Shown here: piece by piece, positions 51,595-61,534 of the stretch
How positions within the stretch are numbered: the first letter of the stretch is position 1
Layout: every line of letters starts with the position of its first letter
Assembly: GCF_000010805.1 (NCBI RefSeq)
Contig: NC_012522.1
Coordinates: forward strand, 496,001 to 560,000
Length of the DNA stretch: 64,000 nt
Direction: 5' to 3'
Source of the DNA: Rhodococcus opacus B4
GTDB taxonomy: Bacteria; Actinomycetota; Actinomycetes; Mycobacteriales; Mycobacteriaceae
Notes under the pieces: generated by a model
What the model was told of the DNA's origin: nothing
What the model saw: only the letters and a program-made list of their open reading frames with translations
The model's database searches: none
Position numbers and translations under genes: made by a program

Positions 51595-52076
51595 TCAGAT
51601 CACCGGTCTGAGCAGGTGAGTGGCGACCTGTTGCTCGTCGCGTTGGTAAGAGTAGTTCACCCCTCTGACAGAGATCGCCACCAGGCTCTCAACTGTTACC
51701 GTAATCCCTTTCCTGGCCCTTCCTGTTTCGATTGGATCATGCGCATCGGCGAGGCGGCGGCAACCTGAACATGTCCGTGGTGGGGGTCGGAAGGCCCCGT
51801 CGCGGGGCCGGTTACCTTCTCGGCGTACACGTTCCGGTCAGCGAGAGTATTCGATCGGCAGGATCGCGACGTCAATCTGGGTCGACCTGCACCGGAGAGT
51901 GTTCGGGCCGACAGGGCGGAAGCAGTGGTACTGCCGGGTGCCCGGCTCGACCGGCCCGGAACCCTCACTCGCCGATCAGGAAAAGACGTCGCGTGAGAGT
52001 GCCACCGGCACCGGGTACCGGGCCCACCAGGATCGTGGTTCCGGTCTGCGGGGGACTCGACCGGGCGTGACATCGG
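51595..52076. other. Intergenic region before the TnpB-like gene
   Basis: About 480 bp. Several frames are open in parts but give no recognisable family. One piece (WVDLHRRVFGPTGRKQW near 51884-51935) looks coding-like and may be a decayed upstream part of the mobile element. No clear promoter or end sequence is seen. Confidence 0.35.
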
Positions 52077-53869
52077 ATGCTCGACGACGCAGCCACCGGC
52101 CGGTTCGCGGTGGTGCCAGTGGTGGCGAGATCGGTTGGCGCGGGTTTCGGGGTGGCGTGGATCGAGCGTGAGGTGTCGGTGGTCGGCGTTAGGGTCGAGA
52201 CCGTCGGTGAGGGTGAGCCGATCGGGCTCGACGACGTCGACACCCGGGTGCGGTGGCTGCTCGACCTGATCTCGGGCGCCGAAGCGCAGATGCTGTCGCG
52301 GCTGTGGCAACCGGCCACCTTCGATGTCCTCGCCGCCGGCGTGGACCGCCAGGGCCGCAAGCTCGCGACGCAGGGCCATGTCGCTGCTGCGCGTCTGGGC
52401 TGGACCCCGCACTACCCGGACGGGGTGTACGTGCCGTCGCGGGTGACGCGGGTGGTGACGGCGCAGGTGATGGCGTCCCTGCGGACCCTGGCCTTCCGGG
52501 ACACCGCGATCGCGTCGCTGTCTGAGCGGTTCGACCCGGCCACCGGGCGGATAGCCCCACCCACCGCTGCCGCGGACTGGATGCCGCCCGGTTTCGCTCG
52601 GGGCGTGCGGCGCCAGCTGATTGCCCGCGCCCGCCGCGACGGCGACGCGGTGCCGTCCGGCCGGTTGCGGATCACCGACATGCAGGCACCACCGCAGACG
52701 AGCGCGATGGCCCGGCTCTCGGCCGCCGATCGGCAGCTCGCACAACTCACAGTGGCAGAGCGTGAGTTGGTGTTGACGGTGAAACTGCCCACCACTCCCG
52801 CCCCGACCGGACGCGCGCAGTGGCGCAGTGTTCGGCTGACCGCCGCCATCCCCGCGCACCTGCACGGCCGGGCGATCACCGACTGGCATCTGCCGACCCT
52901 CGTCCTCGACAAGAAAGGCCTGTTGTTGCGGTGCGCGGCCACCGAACTCGTCCCTTCCGGTGACCTGGGATCGGCGACCGTCGCGGTGGGGTGGATTGGT
53001 CCCCGTCCACGCTCGGTGCCGCCGCCATCACCACCGACAGCCCGGAGGGGCTGGTCTCGGACTTTCGGGGTTTCACGTACGACGACCGCGGCCTCGGGAC
53101 CAAACTCGCCCGCCTGCAGACCGAAGGCGAGTTGCTGCACCGCAAGGCCGCCCGGCTGACGCAACTCGCCACCAACGCCGAACCCGAGGCCCGCACCCAA
53201 CTCGAGGCGAAGATCGCCGTCCTCAACGAGCATCGCACTGCGGCGGGCGCCAAGCGCGTCAAGATCAACCGAGAGCTGGGATTCCACTTCGCCCGCCAGA
53301 CCGCCGACTACGCCACCGCGGCGGGGGCGACGGTGATCGCGGTGGAGGATCTCACCACCCTCGAGACCCGCGGACACGGCCGAGTCAACAACAACCGGGC
53401 CGCGCAGTCCGCCCGCCGCAAAGCGATCACTGCCCTCGCGCACACCGCCGCGAGTGTCGGCATCACGGTGGTCTCGGTGCCGGCCCGCGGATCCTCCGCG
53501 CAGTGTCCGGGCTGCGACGCACCCCTCGCACGCCCCGACGGCTACCACACCGCGTGGTGTTCAGGTTGCCGGGTCGGCGGCAACCGCGACCACATCGCCG
53601 GAGTGAACCTGGCCAAACGCGCACTGCTCGGCAAAGGCAAGGTGACCCGTCGGCGGGGGCAGATGCCCGCGGTCCGGGTCGCCGAGCACGCGCCGGTCCG
53701 CCGGTCCCGGGACAAAACCGGTCCGACACCGCGTCGGCCGCGGCACCGCCGGGTCCGCCGCAGCCTGCCCACCGTGACACCGCGGGCGGGGGTGACTCCG
53801 AAACAGATATGTTCCTGCACCTCGAGCGTCGGTGTGGGACACGGTCCAACCCGCACCACCTCACGGTGA
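52077..53869 (+). pseudogene. TnpB/OrfB-like RuvC nuclease gene, frameshifted
   Basis: The first frame (52077 to about 52990) encodes a roughly 300-residue N-terminal region. The second, from GTG 52991 to 53869, holds the nuclease core. Rejoining the frames needs one extra G in a run of four at about 52988-52991 and restores VAVGVDWSPSTLG, the RuvC-I Asp. RuvC-II is VIAVEDLTTLE. The zinc ribbon is CPGCDAPL and CSGC, and RuvC-III is GGNRDHIAGVNLAKRAL. At about 600 residues it is longer than a typical TnpB (about 400), nearer small type V-U effectors. No tnpA and no CRISPR array are adjacent. It could be a decayed gene or use frameshifting. Confidence 0.72.
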
Positions 53870-53886
53870 TGCGGGTAGCCGTGAAG

Positions 53887-53940
53887 TACATACACCTCCT
53901 ACGCCGGCCACGTCAGTGGTAGGAGTAGGAGATCTATGTA
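53887..53940. repeat. Nested hairpin downstream of the TnpB-like gene
   Basis: The inner stem CTCCTAC (53896-53902) pairs with GTAGGAG (53919-53925), and CCAC/GTGG pair within it. The outer TACATA (53887-53892) pairs with TATGTA (53935-53940). It lies 17 nt after the stop and may mark the right end of the element or the 3' end of a guide-type RNA. Nothing else is recognised up to 54112. Confidence 0.45.
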
Positions 53941-54112
53941 GACGCTATCGAGAACGACTTGTGGCCAGTTCTTCATCAGCGCGCCCACGACTGCCGACCT
54001 CAGCGCGACGTCGCAAATCCCGACAACGCTGCGGCCAGTCGACGACGATGAGTTTCGCAGTTGATCCCAGTCTGTACCCATATCGATCGAAACCTGACTC
54101 GAGGAGAACGAC

Positions 54113-54691
54113 ATGACCGCGACCTACACCTTCGACGTCTTTTCCAGCCTCGACGGCTACGGCGGCGTCAGCGGTGGCGACTGGGGCGGCTACTGGGGCA
54201 AGCAGGGCCCGGAGTTACTCGACCACCGTCTCGCCTTGTACGACTCGGAGCAGCGGATGATCTTCGGGGCCAATACCTATCGGGCATTCGCGCAAATGCT
54301 GGCATCGAGCACCGAGGAGTCGGAGGTGCGTGACCCGTGGGTCACGCGGATGAGGAGCTTGCCGGCAACGGTGGTGTCGACGACGCTGGAAGGACCTCTC
54401 GACTGGCCGGACGCTACCATCGTGAGCGGTGACGCCGTCGATATCGTCGCCCGGCTCAAGCAGGAGTCCGACGTGCCGCTGCGCTCACACGGCAGTCTGT
54501 CGATGAACCGGGCGCTGATGGCCGCCGGCCTCGTCGACCGCCTGCAGGTGACGCTCTTCCCTGTGATCACCGGCAAGACCGGTGATGACCCGATCTTCCA
54601 GGGTGCGGCCGACTTCGACCTGGAGCTGCTCGAGAACCGGACGCTCGACGGTGACATCCAGGAGCTCATCTACCGACCCACCCTTCATTGA
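54113..54691 (+). CDS. Dihydrofolate-reductase-family (RibD C-terminal) protein
   Basis: 192 residues from ATG 54113, with GAGGAGAACGAC upstream. RibD_C/DHFR-like core: TFDVFSSLDGYGG, MIFGANTYRAFAQML, LPATVVSTTLEGPLDW, LRSHGSLSMNRALMAAGLVD, and the closing LFPVITGKTGDDPIFQG. These proteins bind NADPH, and many have unknown substrates. Intact, unlike the fragment at 8522. Confidence 0.85.
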   Translation: MTATYTFDVFSSLDGYGGVSGGDWGGYWGKQGPELLDHRLALYDSEQRMIFGANTYRAFAQMLASSTEESEVRDPWVTRMRSLPATVVSTTLEGPLDWPDATIVSGDAVDIVARLKQESDVPLRSHGSLSMNRALMAAGLVDRLQVTLFPVITGKTGDDPIFQGAADFDLELLENRTLDGDIQELIYRPTLH

Positions 54692-54768
54692 CCTACCGAT
54701 TCCCGATGCGCGAGTGGAATTCCGGTCTGTCTTCCACGGCTGCGCACACCGGATGACATCATCCGTGG

Positions 54769-55030
54769 ATGGAAACGCGCCGAACGATCGATCTCAGGGT
54801 TCCTCTCCTCTTCGTCCAGACGTTGCAAGGTGGCGCGGGGATTCAGAACGGCGACCTGAGCTCTGATTCGTGTGGTCGTCTCATCTTCTTGGGAACCGAC
54901 TTCGTCGCGGTCTACACAGGTGCGACATACGGCCCGGCGGAGGTCGGCATCAGCGTGCGGACCACACCGCCGACGACCACGCCGACCGGATGGGAGACGA
55001 TCGAGGAAGGCACGTTCGCGGTGACGGGCC
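54769..55030 (+). pseudogene. Hypothetical gene truncated by an IS110 fragment
   Basis: From ATG 54769 about 88 codons (METRRTIDLRVPLLFVQTLQ, later GRLIFLGTDFVAVYTG and TTPTGWETIEEGTFAVTG) read as a plausible soluble beta-rich protein. At about 55030 the sequence changes to IS110 transposase in another frame. The missing 3' part was not identified on the far side. Family not recognised. Confidence 0.45.
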
Positions 55031-55804
55031 GACTCTTGCATCAAACTCTCCGTCGTGGCCTCGGACATCTTCGGGGTCTCCGGGCGGGCGATGACGGACG
55101 CGTTGATCGCCGGCGAGCGGGACCCGAAGGTGCTCGCGCAGATGGCGCGGGCCCGGATGCGGGCGAAGATCGGACTCCTCGAGGAGGCCTTCAACGGGCA
55201 CTTCGACGAGCACCACCGGTTCCTGCTGGCGCGGATGCTGGGCCGGATCGATGCCATCGACGTTGATATCGCCGCGGTCGACGACCAGATCGAGGCGCAT
55301 CTGGCCCCTTTTACGGCCGCGGCGGAACGCCTCGATGAGATCCCCGGGATCGGCCCGGTCGCCGCCGCGGACATCATCGCCGAGGTCGGGCTGGACATGT
55401 CGAGGTTCCCCACCGCCGGGCACCTGTGCTCCTGGGCGAAGTTCTCACCCGGCATCAACTCCTCCGCCGGCAAGTCCAAGGGCAACGGCTCCACCGGGCA
55501 CGGCAACCGCTACCTCGCCCGTGCGCTCGGCGAGGCCGCCGTCGTGGTCGGCAGGACCGACACCTTCCTCGCCGCCCGGTACCGGCGGATCGCCCGCCGC
55601 CGCGGCAAGAAACGGGCCATCGTCGCCGTCGGTCGGTCCATCCTGGTGATCGTGTGGCACCTGCTCCAGAACTCGGATGCCCGTTTCCGCGATCTCGGCC
55701 CCGAGCACTTCACCCGCCATATCAACCCGGACACGAAGAAACGCAACCACATCCGTCAACTCGAAGCCCTCGGCTACACCGTCACCCTGGCCCCGGCAGC
55801 GTGA
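55031..55804 (+). mobile_element. IS110-family transposase, 3' fragment
   Basis: About 257 codons from SCIKLSVVASDIFGVSGRAM to the TGA at 55802-55804. The Transposase_20 core is intact (LDEIPGIGPVAAADIIAEVG, FPTAGHLCSWAKFSPG, LARALGEAAVVV). The N-terminal DEDD RuvC-like catalytic domain is absent, so it cannot transpose on its own. The 5' boundary cuts the hypothetical gene at 54769. Confidence 0.82.
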
Positions 55805-55849
55805 ACCGCATCAACATCACAACAAGAACACACACAACACCACAACGAA

Positions 55850-55899
55850 CTTCCGGTTTCGCTGCGCTCCACCGCTTCCGGTTTCGCTGCGCTCCACCG
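55850..55899. repeat. 25-bp tandem duplication
   Basis: Two exact, adjacent copies (55850-55874 and 55875-55899) of a 25-bp unit starting CTTCCGGTTTCGCTGC, 45 nt past the IS110 stop. Perfect identity suggests a recent slippage or an insertion-related duplication. Confidence 0.85.
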
Positions 55900-56195
55900 G
55901 AAGAAGGCACGTGTCGACACTGCTGGCACGTCACCTCATTTTCGGATCAGGAAGTACTAGAAATTACGTCAACAGTTGAGAGCCTGGAGACCGGAGCGGC
56001 ATTCGACGGTGGATGGACACCGGCCGTGACCGACGGAAAACTGAACTGGCTGTACCGGCCCTGACGGCAGCCCACCAATCAGTAACCGCCTGCGGGACTC
56101 TCCGATCGGTGAGACAGTCGACCGATGCCAGATCCGGCGTTCCGATCTATCACACCAGCGGCCGCGACCGGCCGCACGCGAAGAAGGAGAACCCG
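55900..56195. other. Intergenic region with a possible gene remnant
   Basis: One frame ends SLETGAAFDGGWTPAVTDGK then LNWLYRP at 56064 and could be the 3' end of a lost gene, perhaps the one cut at 55030. No family is recognised. The remainder holds the leader of the VOC gene. Confidence 0.3.
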
Positions 56196-56636
56196 ATGAC
56201 GTTCAAGCGGATGGACCACGTGAGCGTCATCGTCGACGATCTCGAGTCTGCTATTGCGTTCTTTGTAGAACTCGGCATGGAGCAGGAGGGCGGGGCGCAG
56301 ATCGAGGGACCTTGGGTGGACCGCGTCAACGGGCTCGACGACGTCCGAGTCGACATCCCGATGATGCGGACCCCGGACGGCCACGGCCGGCTCGAACTGA
56401 CGAAATTCCACAACCCGACGGCCATCAGCGCCGAGCCGGAGAACGCAATGGGGAACACGCTGGGTCTACGGAGCGTCATGTTCGCCGTCGACGACATCGA
56501 CGCCACGGTCGCCGGTCTGCGTGCCCGCGGCGCGGAACTCGTGGGAGAGGTGGCGCAGTACCAGGACAGCTACCGGCTCTGCTACCTCCGCGGCCCCGCG
56601 GGAATCATCGTCGCATTGGCCGAGGAACTCGGCTGA
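56196..56636 (+). CDS. VOC family (glyoxalase/dioxygenase superfamily) protein
   Basis: 146 residues from ATG 56196, with AGAAGGAGA upstream. Paired beta-alpha-beta-beta-beta units: MDHVSVIVDDLESAIAFFVE, LELTKFHNP, SVMFAVDDIDATVAGLRARG, YLRGPAGIIVALAEEL. The metal-ligand positions H (MDHVS), E (LELTK) and E (ALAEE) are present. Function within the superfamily not assignable. Confidence 0.85.
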   Translation: MTFKRMDHVSVIVDDLESAIAFFVELGMEQEGGAQIEGPWVDRVNGLDDVRVDIPMMRTPDGHGRLELTKFHNPTAISAEPENAMGNTLGLRSVMFAVDDIDATVAGLRARGAELVGEVAQYQDSYRLCYLRGPAGIIVALAEELG

Positions 56637-56719
56637 CGGCGCGTCACCGCCCGGCTGAGCGGCGCCCAGCGCACAGTGGACAGCGGTCGGCGCCGCTGAA
56701 GAAATCTAGAATCGCGAGC

Positions 56720-57472
56720 GTGGCCGATCCGATGCACTTCGAGGCGCACGCCGAAATCTACGGTGAGGCGCGGCCGCCGTATCCACCGGCCCTGTGGGAC
56801 TACCTTCACGGTCTCGGTGTTCTCGAGCGTGGCCGCCGTGCCCTGGACATCGGAGCGGGAACCGGGCAGGCGACCGGTCCCCTGCTCGCCGCGGGCCTGG
56901 ACGTCACCGCCGTGGAACCCGGGCCTCGCCTCGCCGCACGCCTTCGACGTGCACATCCGGACGCGGTCGTCATCAACGAACGCGCCGAGGACGTCGAGCT
57001 TCCCGACAGTGGCTTCGATATCGCAATCGCGGCCACCTCGATACATTGGATCGACCTCGACATAGTTCTTCCGAAAATCCACCGCGCGCTGACCCCCGAT
57101 GGAAAGTTCCTGGTGTGGCGGAACGTCTTCGGAGACCCCGAAACCAGGACCCCGTTCCGGGAGCGTGTCGCACGGATCGTGCAGGACCGCGGCGCGTCAC
57201 CACGCGTCGGACCCGATCCGGACGATGTTGCGGCGCTCTCCGAAGAGTTGACTCGTTCGAGCCTGTTCTCCGTCGACGTGGTCCGCACGTTTCGATGGAA
57301 CATCGAACTGAACGACCGGCAAGTTTTCCGGCTGTTCTCGACGTTCAGTGACTGGACCTCGGAGGAGGCCGACCGCGCTGCCGCCGCCGTCCGGGAACTC
57401 GGAGGCACCGTGGTCGAGCATTACACGACGTGGCTCGTCGCATTGACCCCCACTCCCGCGACCACCCGCTGA
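56720..57472 (+). CDS. Class I SAM-dependent methyltransferase
   Basis: 250 residues from GTG 56720 (ATG 56732 possible). Opening EAHAEIYGEARPPYPPALWD is typical of the YcgJ/UbiE-like group. Motif I ALDIGAGTGQATGPLLAAG, then TAVEPGPRLA, AATSIHWIDLD and FLVWRNVFGD. Substrate unknown. It is convergent with the ALDH pseudogene. Confidence 0.82.
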   Translation: MADPMHFEAHAEIYGEARPPYPPALWDYLHGLGVLERGRRALDIGAGTGQATGPLLAAGLDVTAVEPGPRLAARLRRAHPDAVVINERAEDVELPDSGFDIAIAATSIHWIDLDIVLPKIHRALTPDGKFLVWRNVFGDPETRTPFRERVARIVQDRGASPRVGPDPDDVAALSEELTRSSLFSVDVVRTFRWNIELNDRQVFRLFSTFSDWTSEEADRAAAAVRELGGTVVEHYTTWLVALTPTPATTR

Positions 57473-57504
57473 CCGAGCGTCCCAGAGCGCGGATCGGTGA
57501 CAGG

Positions 57505-59005
57505 TCAGCGCCCGTGGTTGTGCATGATGTGTTTGGTGCGGGAGTAGTCGTCGAGTGCGTAGATCGACAGGTCACGCCCGTAGCCGGATCCTTTGAAGCC
57601 GCCCCAGGGGACCTCGTTCGCGAGGACGAGATGGGAGTTCACCCACACGGTTCCGGCGTCGATGCGGGCGGCGACATCGTGGCTGCGACGGGGCGTTCTC
57701 CGTCCAGACCGATGCGGACAGTCCGAAGGGGACGTCGTTGGCGCGGCGGATTGCGTCGTCCTCGTCGGTGAACGTTTCGACGGTGACGACGGGGCCGAAG
57801 ATTTCCTCGCGCGCACATTCGGCGCCGTCGGGCACACCGACGAGCACGGTCGGTGCGACGAAGTAGCCGGGGCCGTCCAATCCGGATCCGCCGATGGCTG
57901 CGGTGATTCCCTGCTGCGCAGCGCGTTCGAGGTACCCGGCGACGCGGTCGTAGTGCGCCTTCGAGACGAGGGGTCCGATCTCGACGTCGCCGACGACGAG
58001 AGTGGCAACCTGCGCGACCAGCTTGTCGACGAAGGCGTCGGCGACCGACTCGTGGACGAGGATGCGGCAGGCGGCGCCACATTCCTGTCCGGAGTTCCAA
58101 TAGCTTGCGGCGCGCAGGGAAACTGCGGCGTCGTCGAGGTCTGCGTCGGCGAAGATCACGACGGGTGCCTTGCCGCCCAACTCGAGGTGAACGCGCTCGA
58201 GGGATTCCGCAGCGCCGCGTGCGACGGCTTTGCCGCTCCCGACCGATCCGGTGAGGGCGATCATGTCGAGGTCGGGGTGTTCGGTGAGCCCTGCTCCGAC
58301 TGTGGCGCCGAGGCCGGTGACGACGTTCAGGACACCTGCAGGCAGCAGGTCGCCGACGAGTTCGGCGAACTCGAGCGTCGTCAGCGGGGTCTGCTCGGAG
58401 GGTTTGATGACGACGGTGTTCCCGGCGGTGAGGATCGGTGCGAGTTTCCAGGCGGCCATCAGTAGGGGGTAGTTCCACGGAGTGACGACACCGACGACGC
58501 CGAGGGGTTCACGGAGGATGAGCGAGAGGTGGTTCTCGGCGTAGTCGCCCGCGGAGAGGGAGGTGGTGGCACGTAAATGCGCCCGCCATGAATCGGAAGG
58601 TGTCGACGGTGCCGGCGACGTCGTCGTTCGACACCTCGAAGGGTTTGCCGGTGTTGGCGGATTCGATTCGGGCGAGGATCTCGGAGTTCTGTTCGAGTCG
58701 GTCGGCGATGCGGTGCAGTATTTCCGAGCGTTGTCTGGGGACCAGCCGCGCCCAGTCCGGCTTGGCGGCGACCGCGGCGGCGACGGCTCGGTCGACGTCT
58801 GCGGTGGTGCCTTCGGGGATTCGGGCGATGACGGTCTCGGTGGCGGGGTCGACGATGTCCGTGAACGAGCCCGCCTCGCCTGCGACGAATTCTCCGCCGA
58901 TGTAGTGCTGCGACGGCGGAAGATCGTCGGAGACGATCAATGAACCGTCGGCGGGTCGGCGGGTCGGCGGACCAGAGTGTGGCCGGTACGGGTGGGGGTG
59001 GACAT
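57505..59005 (-). pseudogene. Gamma-aminobutyraldehyde/betaine-aldehyde dehydrogenase, three frame lesions
   Basis: ATG 59005 has a strong ribosome site (TTGGAGG). Three lesions follow. A third copy of an 8-bp repeat (58947-58970) shifts the frame after about 17 codons. One extra T in a run of three near 58573 shifts it again after TFRFMAGA. One extra C in a run of four near 57693 shifts it before RSHDVAARIDAG. Correcting all three gives a full ALDH with VVTPWNYPLLMAAWKLAPIL, HLELGGKAPVV and the catalytic cysteine in NSGQECGAACR. It lies next to an amine oxidase/DapA/symporter unit, fitting an amine-derived aldehyde. Confidence 0.82.
58947..58970. repeat. 8-bp tandem repeat, three copies, at the 5' end of the ALDH gene
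   Basis: GTCGGCGG three times without interruption. With two copies the reading frame from ATG 59005 is open into the ALDH; with three, it meets a TGA 23 codons in. A slippage-prone switch point. Confidence 0.88.
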
Positions 59006-59098
59006 CGGACGAACCTCCAAGGTGTTCTACGCGGGTGCCGTCCGGGGGCTGTGCACCGCACCGTATCGACGCAGTGCACGGCCCCCGGACGAAAGAGC

Positions 59099-60592
59099 TC
59101 AATCTTTGCGATCTGCCGTAACGGTCGCGGCGCTGCTCTCCTCCCAGAAGTCGGCTCCTTCGATGCCGAGCGACTTCGGGACGAACGTCGGGTCGAGTCC
59201 GCGCTTCTTCTGTTGCTCGAAGTCGCGGTAGACCTTGTAGACCAGAGGGAACAGCAGTACCAGGCAGGCGAGGTTGATCCAGGCAATCATTCCGAGTCCG
59301 ATATCGCCGATGGCCCACACGATTCCGGCGTTCACCACGGAGCCCACGAAGACGATCGCGAGTGTGCCGAGTTTGAGAATCAGCCTGGGCACCGGCCCCT
59401 TCCTCCCGTTCAGCAGGAACAGGAGATTCGAGTTCGCCACGTAGTAGTACAGCAGCAGGCAGGTGAAGCCGAACAGGAACACGGCCACGGCGATGAATCC
59501 CGCACCCCATCCCGGCGCCAGTGTGTCGATGGACTTCTGGACCCAGTTCGGCCCTGCCTCGACGCCGGGAAGATTCTCGACGAGATGCCCGCCGGAGCCG
59601 TCCGAGACGTTGTACTGGCCGGACACCACCATCATCAAACCCGTTGCCATGCAGATCAGCAGGACATCGATGTAGATGCTGAACGTTTGGACGAGGCCCT
59701 GCTTGCCGGGATGCGAGGTGCGCGCCGCCGCGGCCGCAAAGGTGGCCTCACCGATGCCGTTCGCGGACGCGAAGACCGCCCGGCGTACACCCCACGCGAC
59801 TGCGGCGCCCGCGATACCGCCCAGCACGGGATCGATACCGAATGCCGAGTTCACGATGAGCTTGATTGCGTCAGGGACGCTTTCGAGGTTCGCGATGATC
59901 ACGGCCAGTGCCAGCACGAGGTACCCGATTGCAAGCGTCGGGACGAGAGTCTGAGTGACTTTGACGATCCGCGTCGTGCCGCCGAAGATCACCAGAGCGA
60001 TCAGAGCGGTGACGAAGACGGCAGGCACCCAGCTCGGCAATCCGAACGCCAGCTGAGCACTGGACGCAATCGTGCTGACCTGGAACCCGGGGAACATGAA
60101 GCCGTAGCCGACCAGCCCGAGAAACGCGATGAGTGCCGCGACCTTCGGAAGCTTCAGTCCGTACTTGATGTAGTACGGCATGCCGCCGATGTCCTCGCCG
60201 GCCTTCTGCCGGTCCTCGTCCTCCACCTGGCGTTTGAACACCTGCGCGAGGGTGGCCTCGGCGTATCCGACGGTACAGCCGACGAGTCCCGTCACGGCCA
60301 TCCACAGCAGAGCGCCCGGTCCACCACCGCCGACCGCCGTTGCGACGCCCGCGATGCTTCCGACACCGACGCGGCTCCCGAGAGCGAGCACGAGCGCTTG
60401 GAAGGAGGACAGGCCGCCCTCGCCCTCGCTGTGCTCTCTCAGCTGGCGGATCATGTCGGGAATGCGCCGGAACTGAATGCCTTTCATGGCGATGGTGTAC
60501 GCCAACCCGAGGCCCAGGACGACATAGGCCATCGGTCCCCAGATACCGTCTGCCAGAGTCGTGAGTAACTCGGCCCAGTCGATTTCCGGCAC
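59099..60592 (-). CDS. Alanine/glycine:cation symporter (AGCS) family
   Basis: 497 residues, about ten to eleven membrane segments. Family signatures: ALGSRVGVGSIAGVATAVGG, GPGALLWMAVTGLVGCTVGY, GIGEATFAAAAARTSHPGKQ. It imports a small neutral amino acid or a related compound with sodium. It lies 3 nt after the DapA-like gene on the same strand, so they are co-transcribed. Confidence 0.88.
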   Translation of the reverse strand: MPEIDWAELLTTLADGIWGPMAYVVLGLGLAYTIAMKGIQFRRIPDMIRQLREHSEGEGGLSSFQALVLALGSRVGVGSIAGVATAVGGGGPGALLWMAVTGLVGCTVGYAEATLAQVFKRQVEDEDRQKAGEDIGGMPYYIKYGLKLPKVAALIAFLGLVGYGFMFPGFQVSTIASSAQLAFGLPSWVPAVFVTALIALVIFGGTTRIVKVTQTLVPTLAIGYLVLALAVIIANLESVPDAIKLIVNSAFGIDPVLGGIAGAAVAWGVRRAVFASANGIGEATFAAAAARTSHPGKQGLVQTFSIYIDVLLICMATGLMMVVSGQYNVSDGSGGHLVENLPGVEAGPNWVQKSIDTLAPGWGAGFIAVAVFLFGFTCLLLYYYVANSNLLFLLNGRKGPVPRLILKLGTLAIVFVGSVVNAGIVWAIGDIGLGMIAWINLACLVLLFPLVYKVYRDFEQQKKRGLDPTFVPKSLGIEGADFWEESSAATVTADRKD

Positions 60593-60595
60593 GAT

Positions 60596-61489
60596 TTACC
60601 CGCTCCGGTCAGCGAGCTTCTTCAGAGCCCGTCCGATGCGCTCGACCTGCTCGGCGGGAAGTTCTGCCGTGGGCCGACGGGGAGCTCCGACCGGCTCACC
60701 CTGCAGAGCAAGTCCCGCCTTGACGGCGGAGATGAACGGAACGGAGATCATCGAATCGATCACCGGGTACAGGTCACGCCACTTGCCGAGCGCGCCGTGG
60801 AGGTCGCCGTCGGCGATGAGCCGGTTGACGGCGACGATCTCGTCGGGAACCACGTTCGCGGCACCTGCCATGACCCCGGCAGCGCCTTCGACCAGCGCAC
60901 TGTAGATGTAGGAGTCCCAGCCGATGAACGTACCGATCACGTCACTGTGGTGGTGGATCAGCTGCAGCGCCTGTTCCCAGTTCGCGCTCGAATCCTTGAT
61001 GTATCGGATGTTGTCGACCTCTTCGGCCAGCGAGCGAACGGTGCCGGGATTCAGGTTCACGCCAGTGACCGCGGGGATGTTGTACAGCATGATCGGCAGT
61101 TCCACCGACGAAGCGACATCCTTGATGTACGTCACCGTCTCCTCGGTCGAAAGCGGCTCGTAGAACGGCGTGATCAGCATGAGCACGTCTGCGCCGGACT
61201 TCTCGGCGGCGCGGGAAAGCCGGATGGCTTCTGCCGTTGTCGTGGCACCGGTCTGAGCGATGACGGGCACCCGGCCATCGGCATGTTCGATGACCGTGTC
61301 GACGAGCCGCAGGCGCTCGTCCGAAGACAGCGCCCCGACCTCACCGGTCGATCCGGCCGCGACGACTCCGTCTACGCCCGCCTTGATCGAGCGGTCCACC
61401 ACGACCTGGAGCTTCTTCACGTCGATCTGCTCGTCGGCGTCGAACGGGGTGGTCAGTGCAGTGAGGACACCGCTGAGTTGCTTGGACAT
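60596..61489 (-). CDS. DapA family lyase/synthase (not necessarily dihydrodipicolinate synthase)
   Basis: 297 residues of the N-acetylneuraminate lyase/DHDPS barrel. GSTGEVGALSSDER near residue 46 binds the 2-oxoacid carboxylate; the tyrosine lies in IMLYNIPAVTG and the Schiff-base lysine in IRYIKDSSANW. Context with an amine oxidase and an amino-acid symporter argues for a catabolic lyase or deaminase, not lysine synthesis. 1-Pyrroline-4-hydroxy-2-carboxylate deaminases of hydroxyproline breakdown are of this family and are one option. Confidence 0.85.
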   Translation of the reverse strand: MSKQLSGVLTALTTPFDADEQIDVKKLQVVVDRSIKAGVDGVVAAGSTGEVGALSSDERLRLVDTVIEHADGRVPVIAQTGATTTAEAIRLSRAAEKSGADVLMLITPFYEPLSTEETVTYIKDVASSVELPIMLYNIPAVTGVNLNPGTVRSLAEEVDNIRYIKDSSANWEQALQLIHHHSDVIGTFIGWDSYIYSALVEGAAGVMAGAANVVPDEIVAVNRLIADGDLHGALGKWRDLYPVIDSMISVPFISAVKAGLALQGEPVGAPRRPTAELPAEQVERIGRALKKLADRSG

Positions 61490-61534
61490 AAAAGTGACTC
61501 CTGAATCGTTGGCGGGTGTTGGGTGTGCGGAATG

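Noticed and set aside
51595-54112. CRISPR array near the TnpB-like gene
   Set aside because: No regularly spaced direct repeats were seen in the flanking sequence; only a nested hairpin is present.
58940-60568. A 542-codon plus-strand frame opposite the symporter
   Set aside because: The minus strand encodes a clear AGCS membrane protein; the plus frame is its complement.
60596-61489. Calling the DapA-family gene biosynthetic dapA
   Set aside because: It sits in an operon with an amine oxidase and amino-acid symporter, away from lysine or cell-wall genes, so a catabolic member is more likely.
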